Below, in pieces: positions 12,046-23,008 of a stretch of DNA of 64,000 nucleotides (position 1 is the first letter of the stretch; every line of letters begins with the position of its first letter). Both the position numbers and the translations under genes were made by a program. The stretch is from Cristatella mucedo (taxonomy: Eukaryota > Bryozoa > Phylactolaemata > Cristatellidae), in NCBI GenBank assembly GCA_009760855.2, contig WPIO01000001.1:17978501-18042500 (forward strand), written 5' to 3'. The notes beneath the pieces were generated by a model. The model worked only from the letters and a program-made list of their open reading frames with translations. It was not told the DNA's origin and made no database searches.

Positions 12046-12199
12046 ATTTAATTAATACATATTTAAAAATATATAATAAATACTAATACTACTACTAATA
12101 TATAATAATTTAAGGAATTTAATTGATGTAATATATTAATTTAATTTAATTTATTTAATTAGATTATATTTAATCTACTAAAAGGCCTGCATGTCGTAA

Positions 12200-12305
12200 T
12201 AATAATAATAATAATAATAATAATATTGCACTTGATAAAGCGCCCTCAGAGAACTTAATCTCTTTCTAGGCGCTTTACATTTGCTGGAAAGGGAAATGCA
12301 ATTGA
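12200..12305 (-). repeat. LINE 3' tail fragment
   Basis: (AAT)n followed by CTTGATAAAGCGCCCTCAG and GCGCTTTACATTTGCTG, the shared tail in reverse orientation. Confidence 0.75.
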
Positions 12306-12423
12306 ATGGTAAGTAAAATCATGCTTGAAAAACAAACAAAATGGATAAACTCTGCAGCCGCCACTGCTGTAGCAGACGATGCATGCCTATCTCTGTATGA
12401 GTTGCTGCTTGTCAGCACCTCAC

Positions 12424-12513
12424 CGAGTGCATGGCGCCGACTAAATTGGGGACGGCTGCATGTCCGCTGCCGTTCTGGAATGCCGGGGAGCAGAGCCCGG
12501 CATGCTGGCTCGT
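12424..12513 (-). CDS. Short TSP1-like exon (possible)
   Basis: A 90-nt symmetric phase 1-1 exon with a strong pyrimidine tract before its acceptor (ctcgcag) and a donor CTCG|GTGAGG. It reads EPACRALLPGIPERQRTCSRPQ, resembling the middle of a TSP1 repeat (G..R.R.C..P) but without the WxxW strand. It could be a trimmed TSP1 repeat, an optional exon or chance. Splice signals and phase are the evidence; homology is weak. Confidence 0.4.
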
Positions 12514-12772
12514 CTGCGAGGGGGGAGGAGGAGGCGCAATTAGGCGAGGCTGCAACCGCTCGCAGCGGCACAGGCCTGAGCTCGGCGCCACCGTTTGCAG
12601 ACGGGCACACGCATTGTGCAGCCGGCTCAGCGTGCGAGGTTCGCTCACGACGGAAGTGCGCGAGAGCGACCCCGAGGGAGGATCGCGCACGGCGGCGCTC
12701 GAGGCAGCGTCGCCGCTGCTAGGAGCGCCGCCGCCGCTGGTGCGGTGCAGCACCTGCGGCACTGCTGCTCAC

Positions 12773-13021
12773 CTTCCGTGTTGAGCCTCTTGCCACTGGC
12801 GGCGTCGTCGTCGTCGTCGTCCGCCGCCGCCGCCGAGCACTGGCACTGGACGGGCGAGCGGCACTTTTGCGTCATGGACGCAGCGCCGGAGCACGGCTTG
12901 CCGCCGTTGGCCGGCGGAGGGCTGCTGCACTCGCGCGTCATCGGGCGCACGCCCTCTCCGCACGTCACCGAGCATGTGCCGCTGGGCTCCCACGAAGTCC
13001 AGCCGCCGTCCACCGGTTCGG
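12773..13021 (-). CDS. TSP1 domain exon 1 with acidic linker
   Basis: Thrombospondin type 1 repeat: GGWTSWEPSGTCSVTCGEG, then RPMTRECSSPPP, GKPCSG and QKCRSPVQC. The WxxW and six-cysteine pattern of TSP1 is clear. A low-complexity linker follows (alanines, then six aspartates). The acceptor is gccctcag and the donor GAAG|GTGAGC (249 nt, phase 1-1). The area is markedly GC-rich compared with the rest of the window. Confidence 0.87.
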
Positions 13022-14430
13022 CTGAGGGCGGCAATGGCGTGCAAAAATGAGGCTTATGCACGGAGGCTGCGGCAGCAGCAGCGGCAGCAGCAAAGCTCTG
13101 TCCGGCAGCAGTGAGAGAGAGCCTGAGAGAGCCAAAAGAGACGCATGCAGGTGGCCGCCCTCGGCTACTGTGCGATGCCAGCAGCCGTGGAGCGTGCGCT
13201 GTCGTCTGCTGTCATGCTCGGTACTGGTACAGAGGTGAAGGACGACTCAAAGCATGTAGTGCAGCACGAGGGAGCAGTGATGCAGCAAAGTCTAGTTGAC
13301 CGCGTGCCTTGTGCTAGACTTGGTGTGCTATGCTTCGTCTGCCAACTTGATCACTCGATGTCCTATTTACCTGGCGCTGCTGTATTGTTGTTGGCCTAAG
13401 CAGCTCGAGTGTGCCACCATCTTACAGCTATTTTAGATTCAAGCTCGGGCTTTGAACTCATTCTTACTTGGTTGTCACTGCGAGACAACTGTGTGTCAGT
13501 GAATTAGGCTTTGGCTTTGGATAACAATATGCTGCTTGCGCTGCCCACTCGAAAGGTATTGTGGGTATTCAGACCCAGACCCCATTGCATAATGTCAACT
13601 AGTCAGCTTGCAGCACTAACCTGTTTAACAGAAGTAGTGTTGACATAGACCCTCAAATAAGACACGTGCAGTGGTGATATGATACATAGCTTGCTTCCAC
13701 GATTCTCATGCAACGACGACTACTCTCCTGCTGCCGACTATGGCTCATCCTTTTCAGCGGTCCTGACTCTGCTATGCTTCCCACTTTCTCTTTGCTGCGT
13801 GAGACGAAGTCTGTTGGCTACCGAAAGCCGCTTAGGCTGTGAGTGGGCTATACAAAACTCTCTTGCGTAACACCAACATGGTCTTTGTGGAGTTACAGAC
13901 GTAGATACATTGTACATAGCTAACGATTTTATATTTTGCTCCACAGCACACCCTTGAGATTTACGATGGAGTTTAAATGATGCTTTGTCGAGGCAAAATA
14001 TAGTCAGTGAAATTAGCTTGGAAGGAGAGACTTAGTCATTACAATTTCTTCTTTTCTGGCAATTCCCTAAAATTTTGACGGCACCTGTACACACAAGTGT
14101 ATAGATTACACAGCACACACAGGAATGTATGCAGACTCTATATAAGATAATAGTTTATTCTGATTTGTAGGGCCTTTGGCTAATCAGGGCAGCATTTTAT
14201 TGATGTTACTTCTTAAAGAATAAAAGAACATAATTGTTTAACTCCGAGTAACTGAAGCAACCACGAGGTGGCTAATGAGTATTGCAATCTTTTGCACTAC
14301 ATGCCACTGTAGAGTGCGAACCTACGACCTTGATTGATGGTAATAGATGTGTCCCAATTAATACAATTCGTTGAATATGTACATTGGTGAATATGCATGT
14401 GCATACATATATGCATGCATGCACTTGCAT

Positions 14431-14431
14431 G

Positions 14432-14464
<33 letters not shown>

Positions 14465-14475
14465 GCACACACACG
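14431..14475. repeat. (CA)n microsatellite
   Basis: CA run with a few CG interruptions. Confidence 0.9.
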
Positions 14476-14639
14476 GACGAACACATAAACAAAAATGCAT
14501 AGCCAGAATATCGTCTATTGAAAGACTTCAGCAACAAAAACTATAGAGCCAGATCTGGAATTAAATATGGCATCTCTTGATTTGTGGTTGAGCAACTTAA
14601 CCCACGTGCACACACTCACACACACTACACACAAACACA

Positions 14640-14946
14640 GTTAAATAACGTTATAGTATATAACGTTATAGTATATAACGTTATAGTATATTTATATATG
14701 TATATATATATATATATAGTATTTATATATATATATATATGTGTGTGTGTGTTATAGCGTTATATACTTAAATAAATTAGTTAACTATATTGCTGTAATT
14801 AATATATATATACATATATATAATATATAAATAATATAAATATATACATATACATATTATGATAACTATACTGCTATAATATATAAATAATATATAAATA
14901 TAAATAAATAAATATATATATATATATATAGACGTTACAAATATCA

Positions 14947-14981
<35 letters not shown>

Positions 14982-14985
14982 AAAT
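14640..14985. repeat. AT-rich satellite-like block
   Basis: Three copies of TATAACGTTATAGTA, then (TA)n and (TATAAA)-like runs. It includes a partial arm (GACGTTACAAATATCATAC, 14931-14949) of the palindrome to its right. Confidence 0.85.
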
Positions 14986-15015
14986 AATAAGACGTTTTAG
15001 ACGTTACAAATATCA

Positions 15016-15053
<38 letters not shown>

Positions 15054-15083
15054 TGATATTTGTAACGTCTAAAACGTCTTATT
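14986..15083. repeat. Perfect 33-bp inverted repeat around (TA)16
   Basis: The arm 14986-15018 (starting AATAAGACGTTTTAG, ending ATATCATAC) is the exact reverse complement of 15051-15083. They are separated only by TA repeats. It would form a long hairpin. It resembles the ends of a MITE collapsed onto a TA target. Confidence 0.9.
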
Positions 15084-15311
15084 TTCTCTTATTTTGTCTA
15101 ATATATTGGGAAATGAAGTGTAATGGTGACTAGGGGTGTTATTTCCTGTCCAGGGGATCTAATGATTAAAAATACCATATTTAGAGGGTCGTGAACAGGT
15201 TTGTATGCTCTAAATACCAAAAATATTCGATTTATAAATAAAGAATCCTACTTTTCAGTTATTGCAGTCGAGTCTGGTATTGATTAAATGTGGTAAACGA
15301 GGGACGACTGT

Positions 15312-15515
15312 ATTTACATCTACACAAACACCGGTGTACGTTTATATATATTACAGCTACATTGTACATGAATATGTCTATGTCCTTATATGAGTGCACT
15401 TAGTCCAGGCCACAGATCTACATACATACTGGTGTACATTTAAAGATATTAGAGCTACACCGTATACGAATATGTCTACGCAAATATGTGAGTGCATTTA
15501 GTCCTAGCCACAGAT
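15312..15515. repeat. Two-copy tandem repeat, period about 98 bp
   Basis: Blocks beginning near ACCGGTGTACG (15329) and ACTGGTGTACA (15428) run in parallel to the shared GCCACAGAT motif, with scattered differences. Confidence 0.75.
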
Positions 15516-15836
15516 TTCTTGGCGAAAGCTCTCGATTGTTAATTTTTGAGTCAACTCAACCTGTCTACCTGTCTATCTACAGGGTGTTAACATAGGAAGC
15601 CATCTAGAAGGCTCTAATATCTAGGAGCTATAGCTTTGATGGAACACTGTTGTATGGCACCCATATGTGTGTGTATGACATATGAAGTTTGTGGAAATTA
15701 GGTACTTTGCCTGCAGATCACAAGGGACTACTGCTGGATTCAATCATTGCAAACGAAGTATTCAATGTGAATCCTCGGCCAAAATGATAGTCCGCAGCTG
15801 TGCAGGATCTGCTGCAGTTACCAGGGCATCACTTAC

Positions 15837-16014
15837 GTGGCTGGAGTAGTCGGCATTGCCGGACCAGTGATTGTATATCTGCCTTGATCTTTAATAAGTC
15901 ACTGAAAAATCCCTTGAAGACACCAAGTTGTCGACCAGCTATTGCAAGTAGCTCATCATGGTCGGCGTTGGAACCGATCGCTATGGCATATGTTGTCACA
16001 CCTCCTTGGCGCAG
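15837..16014 (-). CDS. vWA-B domain, second exon
   Basis: Completes vWA-B: LRQGGVTTYAIAIGSNADHDELLAIAG, then FFSDLLKIKADIQSL and the closing cysteine in VRQC. The acceptor is cttgacag and the donor CCAC|GTAAGT. It enters in phase 0 and leaves in phase 1 (178 nt). The reading frame is open only within the exon, so it is easily missed. Confidence 0.85.
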
Positions 16015-16255
16015 CTGTCAAGAAAAGGCCAGCCATTTGGAGGCAAACTGCTGCGAACCGTGGCTTTTTATCCTACATCTGCCTGCCATGATCACCCTGA
16101 GCAAGAGCAATTGGCAGGCACGAGGTAGGAACCATTCCCTGTGCACCATGCGAATATAGTGAACCAGCCTATTTCTCGTCCTCATGCTCATCCTTTCCTT
16201 CTTAAGCTGCACGAATACCGTCCTGCTGGTTAGAGCCGGAACAGATCGTTCTTAC

Positions 16256-16659
16256 CTTCTTAGCTTCTTCTGCTGTCTTTTGTGGGTCGTACGAGTGACC
16301 GTCGGTGACAATGAATGCCACTTTAGGTACACCGATGCGTGCCCCACTGCTAGGCAGCAGAAACCTGTTATGCAGGTAGCTGATGGCACGGTCGGTGTGC
16401 GTGCTGCCCACAACTTTTCGGATGCCGCGTAGTGCACGCTGCACCTGATCGGGGCTGCCGAACTCGTTGAGGTAGAATCCCTTGAAGGGTCGGTCAGAGA
16501 AAATGGCTGCACCGATACGGTGCTTGGTGGGTCCAACGTTGAATATTTCTACCAGGCTCGACAGGAAGTTCATAATCGTCCGGAAATCCGGTTCGTAGAT
16601 GCTGCTCGACGAGTCGACGAGGAATGCAATGTCAAGCTCCCGATTTCGTAAGTTGCAAT
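16256..16659 (-). CDS. vWA-B domain, first exon (MIDAS part)
   Basis: Second von Willebrand A domain. Cysteine in DCNLRN is followed by LDIAFLVDSSSSI (DxSxS MIDAS intact), VGSTHTDRAI with the MIDAS threonine, and VAFIVTDGHS with the MIDAS aspartate. The acceptor is ggttacag and the donor AAG|GTAAGA. It enters in phase 1 and leaves in phase 0 (404 nt), split like vWA-A, so the two probably arose by duplication. Confidence 0.9.
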
Positions 16660-16916
16660 CTGTAACCGTCGAGATGGCTGCAGGTGGCGATACAGGCGCC
16701 AGTCTATGGCTGCCCACTCCAATCGGCGCATGCTGTGCGCACGGGCTCAAGCCTTCTCAAGCATGCATGCGCAATGGCTTGGCACGCCTGTGTTGAAGCT
16801 TGCAGAGGAGTGCGGCCGACATGCCGCTGATGCTGCCGTCGCTGCCACCGCCGCAGCTGCCACTGCTGCTTCGGCGGTGGCTGCAACCGTCGAAGCAGCA
16901 GTTAAGCTCACAGTAC

Positions 16917-17201
16917 CTGTGACAGTGACGTTCCCGCTAGCCGCGAGCGGACCGTCAAGGAGGATCGGGTGCGTGGCTTGGCATTCAAGCTGACTGCCCG
17001 ATTGTCCCGTCGTAAAGCCGTAGTCGTTGACCGTGGCATCCGACGTTAGGCTGAACGAGTCGTCTACCAGGACGCCGTCCTTGTACCAGACAAGCCTGGT
17101 GCCGTTCACTGCCGGCGAGGTGCGGCATTGGAGCTGAACGCGGGTTTCCTTTTCCACCGGCTCCTTCGGCAAGCCGGTGATGACAGGCTGGCCAGGCTTC
17201 A
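16917..17201 (-). CDS. Ig19 domain exon (canonical cysteines kept)
   Basis: 285-nt phase 1-1 exon, the last Ig domain. Motifs: VKPGQPVITGLP, VQLQCRTSP with the B-strand cysteine, RLVWYKDG, SQLECQATHP with the F-strand cysteine, NVTVTG. With Ig1 it is the only Ig here able to form the usual disulfide. The acceptor is gctgcag and the donor ACAG|GTACTG. Confidence 0.9.
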
Positions 17202-17384
17202 CTGCAGCACAAAAGTCGCACACGTGACGCCCGACACGTCGGTTTGCCAGGACGTCGGCATTTGGCATCGTTTGTGCACTCAACAATTTTTCTTGCGTCC
17301 TGTCTGCATGCAGGAGCCAGCGGTGCTATCTATCTCCTTTAGGATGTTGCCTCTAAATACGTTATTCTTGTTGTTTAACAAGCA

Positions 17385-17495
17385 TGCTACCGCTAACCAT
17401 GCCATCGTGCTTCCTTTGCAGCAATTATAAGCGCCTAGAAAGAGATGAGTTCTCGGAGGGCGCTTTATCAAATGTATTATTATTATTATTACTGT
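17385..17495 (+). repeat. LINE 3' tail with (ATT)n
   Basis: Reads AAGCGCCTAGAAAGAGATGA, then GAGGGCGCTTTATCAAATG and ATT repeats, the terminal motif of this LINE family. Confidence 0.8.
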
Positions 17496-17678
17496 TAGGT
17501 GCGCAAAGATTATGCCATTTTGTGCAGAAGTAGTGAGCAGTTGTACCCGAGTCTGTGGGGGGGGAGGTAGCTGTCATTTTCAGGCAAGGATGCTGCATGC
17601 ATGGATGTACGGTGCCCTTGCTGGTTGGGCCTGAAGTCTTAAGCTGCATTTACAAGAGAAGCCCTGTTTCTGTTCTGC

Positions 17679-17815
17679 TTCAGGCGTCACCCAGACTGGG
17701 AGCATCACCCAGACTGGGGGCATCACCCAGACTGGGGGTATCACCCAGACTGGAGGCATCACCCAGACTGAGGTGTCACCCAGACTGGGAGTGTCACCCA
17801 GACTGGGAGAGGTTC
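17679..17815. repeat. 18-bp minisatellite (CACCCAGACTGGGGGCAT)
   Basis: About seven tandem copies with small changes. Each copy contains an imperfect inverted repeat (CCCAGACTGGG). It lies in the intron between Ig18 and Ig19. Confidence 0.9.
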
Positions 17816-18330
17816 AAGTCTTAGGTAAGACTGAACCAAGACTCGGCAGCTGAGCATGGTTCTGCTCTTTCGACAAGACTTAGGCGAGACTGAGCAAACG
17901 ATTAATCATTGGTGCTGTCAAGGGCACGCCTTCTTCGTTGCTTTAAAAGCACGGCGAACGACTTAAACGGCTTAACCATTACAGTGTTCCACGAGAGTCC
18001 TTGTTAATGGTACACTACAAGCCCGGCATATAGGAATCAGATAATAAGGCATCGGGCGATAAAGACACTCGCGGAGGATTTAAATTCACCGGGAGGTGCA
18101 TCGCCCGAAGGGGGCCATTTGCTACCTGCCTAACGAAGGCGATTTTCCCATGACCACTCTGGGGGTGGAGCAAGACTAAAGGAAAACTGGCCGTGTAAAG
18201 TTCCTACAAGATTGAAGACCAAAGCAGGACTCAGGCATGACAAACACAAGCCGGACTCAAGCGCCACTAGCTGTGTAAATGCAGCATATGCAGCTGAAGA
18301 AAGCTGGGGCGCACACGTGCTAGCACTTGC

Positions 18331-18621
18331 CTTGGACCACGTCGATGTCGGTGTCGGCCACCAGAGGTGCTGGTATGCGTGGATGATGAACTTTGGCTTC
18401 GAAGACAGCCTGGTCATCACCGGGGCCAGCTACGAAGTCGTACTTGTTGACGATGTGCGGACCAGAAATCTCGAATGTGGAATCCACGGGAACCCCGTTT
18501 CGATACCACAACAGCTTCGTGTTCGGATCCGTACCCAGCGAGTGGGCCGCCAGCGACACCTTCTGGCCTGGCAAGATGGCTGCCTCCGGAGATCCAGAGA
18601 TCTGTGGTGGCCCAGGCAGTG
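18331..18621 (-). CDS. Ig18 domain exon (cysteine-less, GC donor)
   Basis: 291-nt phase 1-1 exon, one codon longer than its neighbours in the FVAGPGDDQ loop. Motifs: LPGPPQISGSP, VSLAAHSLGTD, KLLWYRNG, FEAKVHHPRIPAPL, IDVVQG. Both cysteine positions are alanine. The acceptor is gtccag. The donor is CAAG|GCAAGT, a non-canonical GC donor with otherwise ideal consensus; it falls where length and phase require it. Confidence 0.87.
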
Positions 18622-18726
18622 CTGGACAAACGGGAGAGCAGGAGGCTTAGCACTGCAAGGCTGAAAAGCAGATTGCTTAACGACTGGAAAGAATGCAGCG
18701 TTTTTGCGCTGAGCCATGCATCTCAC

Positions 18727-19014
18727 CGTATGTCTGCAGTTCCACGGACTTTGTGAGGGGCTCTTTGAGTCGTGGGTGGGTCACCCTGGCCTCGACGTGG
18801 GTCACAGGAGTTCTGCTGTCAGCAGCGAATGTATACTCATTGGTTACATGCGGTGCCTTAATGGCAAACGTCCTATCCACCTCCTTTCCATCCTGGTGCC
18901 ATGTCACCTTCGTGTTGGGGTCTGTGCCCAGCGAATCCGCCCTCAGGGTCACAGAAGTGCCGTGCAGAACGGCATCAGTTGGTGCACCAGTGATGACTGG
19001 TGGTCCGGGCAGCA
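18727..19014 (-). CDS. Ig17 domain exon (cysteine-less)
   Basis: 288-nt phase 1-1 exon. Motifs: LPGPPVITGAPTDAVLHG, VTLRADSLGTD, KVTWHQDG, NEYTFAAD, VEARVTHPRLKEPL, LQTYG. Both cysteine positions are alanine. The acceptor is gtcgcag and the donor TACG|GTGAGA. Confidence 0.9.
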
Positions 19015-19465
19015 CTGCGACGTCACAAATGGGTGTCAGTCACTGCCGTGCCAAATACTATGCAGTAGCTGCTCGTGGCTGGCCAGTGACAGATGGAGTA
19101 GATTCTCAGCCTCTTGTTTCGATCAAACGTTAGCGATGTGCAGCCGTGTGCCATCATTGGAAAGGGATAAGAACCTGGGCAGGTTCATTGCTGTTCATTC
19201 AAAGTTAATAAATTTGGTGCACGACTGCTAGCACTTGAATTCGGTTCGGTGATGAGAGTCTTATGTGTACTTCCTTGAATGCATGAGATGAGGAAGGCCT
19301 AATCTCTAAGACTATTATTCTTAAGGGGTATTTCAAGGCCTCATTTACAGGCAATAATGCACTGTGCCGACCCTGGACAGCATTTGTAGGGCACATATCA
19401 GCTGGCAGTATGGCCACACATGTCATGCTTGCTCATCGTTTATAGTATGTGTCATCAATGACCTG

Positions 19466-19556
19466 GTAAAATTCCTTACTGCCAGGAGGCCTCGAACGTG
19501 AGACCTCTGGGTCCTTAAACTGTGATACTAACTACTTAGCCACCGGGATTTTCTCG
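19466..19556 (-). repeat. tRNA-derived SINE, family C
   Basis: On the minus strand: CCCGGTGGCTAAGTAGTTAG (A-box-like) and, about 35 bp on, a B-box-like CACGTTCGAGGCC. The rest of a tRNA cloverleaf is not intact. Confidence 0.6.
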
Positions 19557-20090
19557 ATCCATTATTGTATTGACACCGAAACCGTCTGCAACTACAAAAT
19601 TGTAACCTTCCGATGCCTTCCGATTCCGTAACCATCCTTTTGGTTCTGCACAGTTTAGACTGCAGACTGAAAAGCATGGCAGCAGCAAAATGAGACGTGG
19701 CGAACACAGGTAGTGGGTCGCGATTCGGCTCCATGCCCTCTGCATAGGCACATCATGAGGTGGAGAAAGAAGGCAATCTCAAATCGGCAGCAAATGGTTG
19801 CCACATCCTGAAAGTACGTGCTGCCAACGATATGAAAGGCAAAGCATCGACACACTGAGCCAGTTGACTAACATGTAAATTGAGGAGAATATATGATTAA
19901 ACGTACCAACAATGCACGTCTGGTAGGTTTCAGCTGTCTGTCAGGCTGGGTAACTGAGTTGCTTATCGGTTAGTAATCGAGCAGAAAGAATTTCTGCAAA
20001 TGCTAATCGGTGATTGAGCTTTGACACAAATCTTTTTTCTTTAGCTGGCTCACGTGCTCACGACAAGTGCTATCGCTGCATTAAAAGAGG

Positions 20091-20180
20091 TTGGCTGATT
20101 TAAAAGGCTTATTTATATAGCAGCAAAAGAGCCTCAACGGCTGTAGCAACCGCTTGCAGTAGATAATAAAAGATCGTCCA
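20091..20180 (-). repeat. tRNA-derived SINE, family A (partial)
   Basis: Tail and body only (TATAGCAGCAAAAGAGCCTC, CCGCTTGCAGTAGATAATAA), truncated before the B-box. Confidence 0.65.
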
Positions 20181-20445
20181 CGTTCGCACTTCACGTCGTT
20201 ATTTAATCGGATTTCTTCTTTGCTGCTAGTGTTCAGCCTTGCAGAGGATTTATCGCTGACACCAAACCAGAGAGCTCCTTACTATTGCTGGTCTGTTGCA
20301 ACCTTTTCGTGTACATACCTCAACATCAAGGCAGACTCTATACACATCGATGATAAGAATCACGGGAGAGCTGTGCATCAGCGAATTGCACAGATTGTAT
20401 GAAGCACCCATGCATGCTTTTATCCTGTCGTCCACATTTACTCAC

Positions 20446-20733
20446 CATATGTTTCCACGGATGCTGAGGCCCGAAGTGGTGCAGGCAGTCTGGGGTGGAG
20501 CACTCGTGCCTCGTACGTTGCTCTTGGCTTATTGCTATCGGCTGAAAATCTATGCTCATTGGCAACGTTGGGACCCTGGACAGCATAGGTTCTGTCAATC
20601 TCCTTGTCATCTTGGTACCAAACCAGCTGTGTGTTCGGGTCAGAACCTGCCGATGTGGCAGTTAGGATCACTGGCGTTCCGTGCTCCACGGCATCTTGAG
20701 GAACCCCGGTGATGACAGGTGGGCCAGGCAGGG
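20446..20733 (-). CDS. Ig16, array copy 1 by coordinate (Q type)
   Basis: Last array exon in transcript order, with PQDAVEHG. The sequence likeness stops about 130 bp beyond its donor, near 20316, which marks the edge of the duplicated unit. Confidence 0.92.
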
Positions 20734-20925
20734 CTACAATGCACCAGGGTTTATTTAAGCATCGGCAGAAACAGCACCATTGCCAGCTTGAAATGCACCT
20801 CAACATCAAGGCAGACTCTATACACATCGATGATAAGAATCACGGGAGAGCTGTGCATCAGCGAATTGCACAGATTGTATGAAGCACCCATGCATGCTTT
20901 TATCCTGTCGTCCACATTTACTCAC

Positions 20926-21213
20926 CATATGTTTCCACGGATGCTGAGGCCCGAAGTGGTGCAGGCAGTCTGGGGTGGAGCACTCGTGCCTCGTACGTTG
21001 CTCTTGGCTTATTGCTATCGGCTGAAAATCTATGCTCATTGGCAACGTTGGGACCCTGGACAGCATAGGTTCTGTCAATCTCCTTGTCATCTTGGTACCA
21101 AACCAGCTGTGTGTTCGGGTCAGAACCTGCCGATGTGGCAGTTAGGATCACTGGCGTTCCATGCTCCACGGCATCTCGAGGAACCCCGGTGATGACAGGT
21201 GGGCCAGGCAGGG
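20926..21213 (-). CDS. Ig15, array copy 2 by coordinate (R type)
   Basis: Array exon with PRDAVEHG and the shared splice sites. Confidence 0.92.
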
Positions 21214-21354
21214 CTACAATGCACCAGGGTTTATTTAAGCATCGGCAGAAACAGCACCATTGCCAGCTTGAATCGTACCTCAACATCAAGGCAGACTCTA
21301 TACACATCGATGATAAGAAATGCGGGAGAGCTGTGCATCAGCGAATTGCATAGA

Positions 21355-21378
21355 TGATGACAGATGGGCCAGGCAGGG
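21355..21378 (-). pseudogene. 24-bp Ig exon stub in long array spacer
   Basis: The first 24 bp of an array exon, with its acceptor (attgcag) and upstream intron sequence, recur here with small changes. The rest of the exon is missing, with intron sequence joined directly. It looks like the scar of a deletion or unequal exchange within the array. It has no donor and is unlikely to be spliced in. Confidence 0.7.
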
Positions 21379-21570
21379 CTGCAATTCACCAGGGTTTATT
21401 TAAGCATTGGCAGAAACAGCACCATCGCCAGCTTGAAACGTACCTCAACATCAAGGCAGACTCTACACACATCGATGATAAGAATCACGGGAGAGCTGTG
21501 CATCAGCGAATTGCACAGATTGTATGAAGCACCCATGCATGCTTTTATCCTGTCGTCCACATTTACTCAC

Positions 21571-21858
21571 CATATGTTTCCACGGATGCTGAGGCCCGAA
21601 GTGGTGCAGGCAGTCTGGGGTGGAGCACTCGTGCCTCGTACGTTGCTCTTGGCTTATTGCTATCGGCTGAAAATCTGTGCTCATTGGCAACGTTGGGACC
21701 CTGGACAGCATAGGTTCTGTCAATCTCCTTGTCATCTTGGTACCAAACCAGCTGTGTGTTCGGGTCAGAACCTGCCGATGTGGCAGTTAGGATCACTGGC
21801 GTTCCATGCTCCACGGCATCTCGAGGAACCCCGGTGATGACAGGTGGGCCAGGCAGGG
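21571..21858 (-). CDS. Ig14, array copy 3 by coordinate (R type)
   Basis: Array exon with PRDAVEHG and the shared splice sites. It is followed in transcript order by a long spacer containing an exon stub at 21355-21378. Confidence 0.92.
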
Positions 21859-22050
21859 CTACAATGCACCAGGGTTTATTTAAGCATCGGCAGAAACAGC
21901 ACCATTGCCAGCTTGAAACGTACCTCAACATCAAGGCAGACTCTACACACATCGATGATAAGAAATGCGGGAGAGCTGTGCATCAGCGAATTGCACAGAT
22001 TGTATGAAGCACCCATGCATGCTTTTATCCTGTCGTCCACATTTACTCAC

Positions 22051-22338
22051 CATATGTTTCCACGGATGCTGAGGCCCGAAGTGGTGCAGGCAGTCTGGGG
22101 TGGAGCACTCGTGCCTCGTACGTTGCTCTTGGCTTATTGCTATCGGCTGAAAATCTATGCTCATTGGCAACGTTGGGACCCTGGACAGCATAGGTTCTGT
22201 CAATCTCCTTGTCATCTTGGTACCAAACCAGCTGTGTGTTCGGGTCAGAACCTGCCGATGTGGCAGTTAGGATCACTGGCGTTCCGTGCTCCACGGCATC
22301 TTGAGGAACCCCGGTGATGACAGGTGGGCCAGGCAGGG
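22051..22338 (-). CDS. Ig13, array copy 4 by coordinate (Q type)
   Basis: Array exon with PQDAVEHG and the shared splice sites. The predicted protein equals copies 1, 6 and 9. Confidence 0.92.
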
Positions 22339-22530
22339 CTACAATGCACCAGGGTTTATTTAAGCATCGGCAGAAACAGCACCATTGCCAGCTTGAAATG
22401 CACCTCAACATCAAGGCAGACTCTATACACATCGATGATAAGAATCACGGGAGAGCTGTGCATCAGCGAATTGCACAGATTGTATGAAGCACCCATGCAT
22501 GCTTTTATCCTGTCGTCCACATTTACTCAC

Positions 22531-22818
22531 CATATGTTTCCACGGATGCTGAGGCCCGAAGTGGTGCAGGCAGTCTGGGGTGGAGCACTCGTGCCTCGTA
22601 CGTTGCTCTTGGCTTATTGCTATCGGCTGAAAATCTATGCTCATTGGCAACGTTGGGACCCTGGACAGCATAGGTTCTGTCAATCTCCTTGTCATCTTGG
22701 TACCAAACCAGCTGTGTGTTCGGGTCAGAACCTGCCGATGTGGCAGTTAGGATCACTGGCGTTCCATGCTCCACGGCATCTCGAGGAACCCCGGTGATGA
22801 CAGGTGGGCCAGGCAGGG
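22531..22818 (-). CDS. Ig12, array copy 5 by coordinate (R type)
   Basis: Array exon with PRDAVEHG and the shared splice sites. It sits between the two four-copy blocks (copies 1-4 and 6-9) that repeat the Q R R Q order. Confidence 0.92.
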
Positions 22819-23008
22819 CTACAATGCACCAGGGTTTATTTAAGCATCGGCAGAAACAGTACCATTGCCAGCTTGAAATGCACCTCAACATCAAGGCAGA
22901 CTCTATACACATCGATGATAAGAATCACGGGAGAGCTGTGCATCAGCGAATTGCAGATTGTATGAAGCACGCGTGCATGCTTTTATCCTGTCGTCCACAT
23001 TTACTCAC

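Larger units (their letters stand above)
13022..15836 (-). other. Intron between vWA-B and TSP1 exon 1
   Basis: Left part (to about 13150) is GC-rich with CAG-type repeats. The middle has no recognised feature. The right part is AT-rich and repeat-laden, described separately. Confidence 0.6.
19015..20445 (-). other. Intron between the Ig array and Ig17
   Basis: Contains one SINE of a distinct tRNA-headed family, one partial family A SINE, and array-derived sequence from about 20316. Otherwise nothing recognised. Confidence 0.6.

Noticed and set aside
12275-12762. Long overlapping minus- and plus-strand frames in the GC-rich area
   Set aside because: High GC content makes stops rare. Only the 12424-12513 segment has splice sites and phase that fit the gene.
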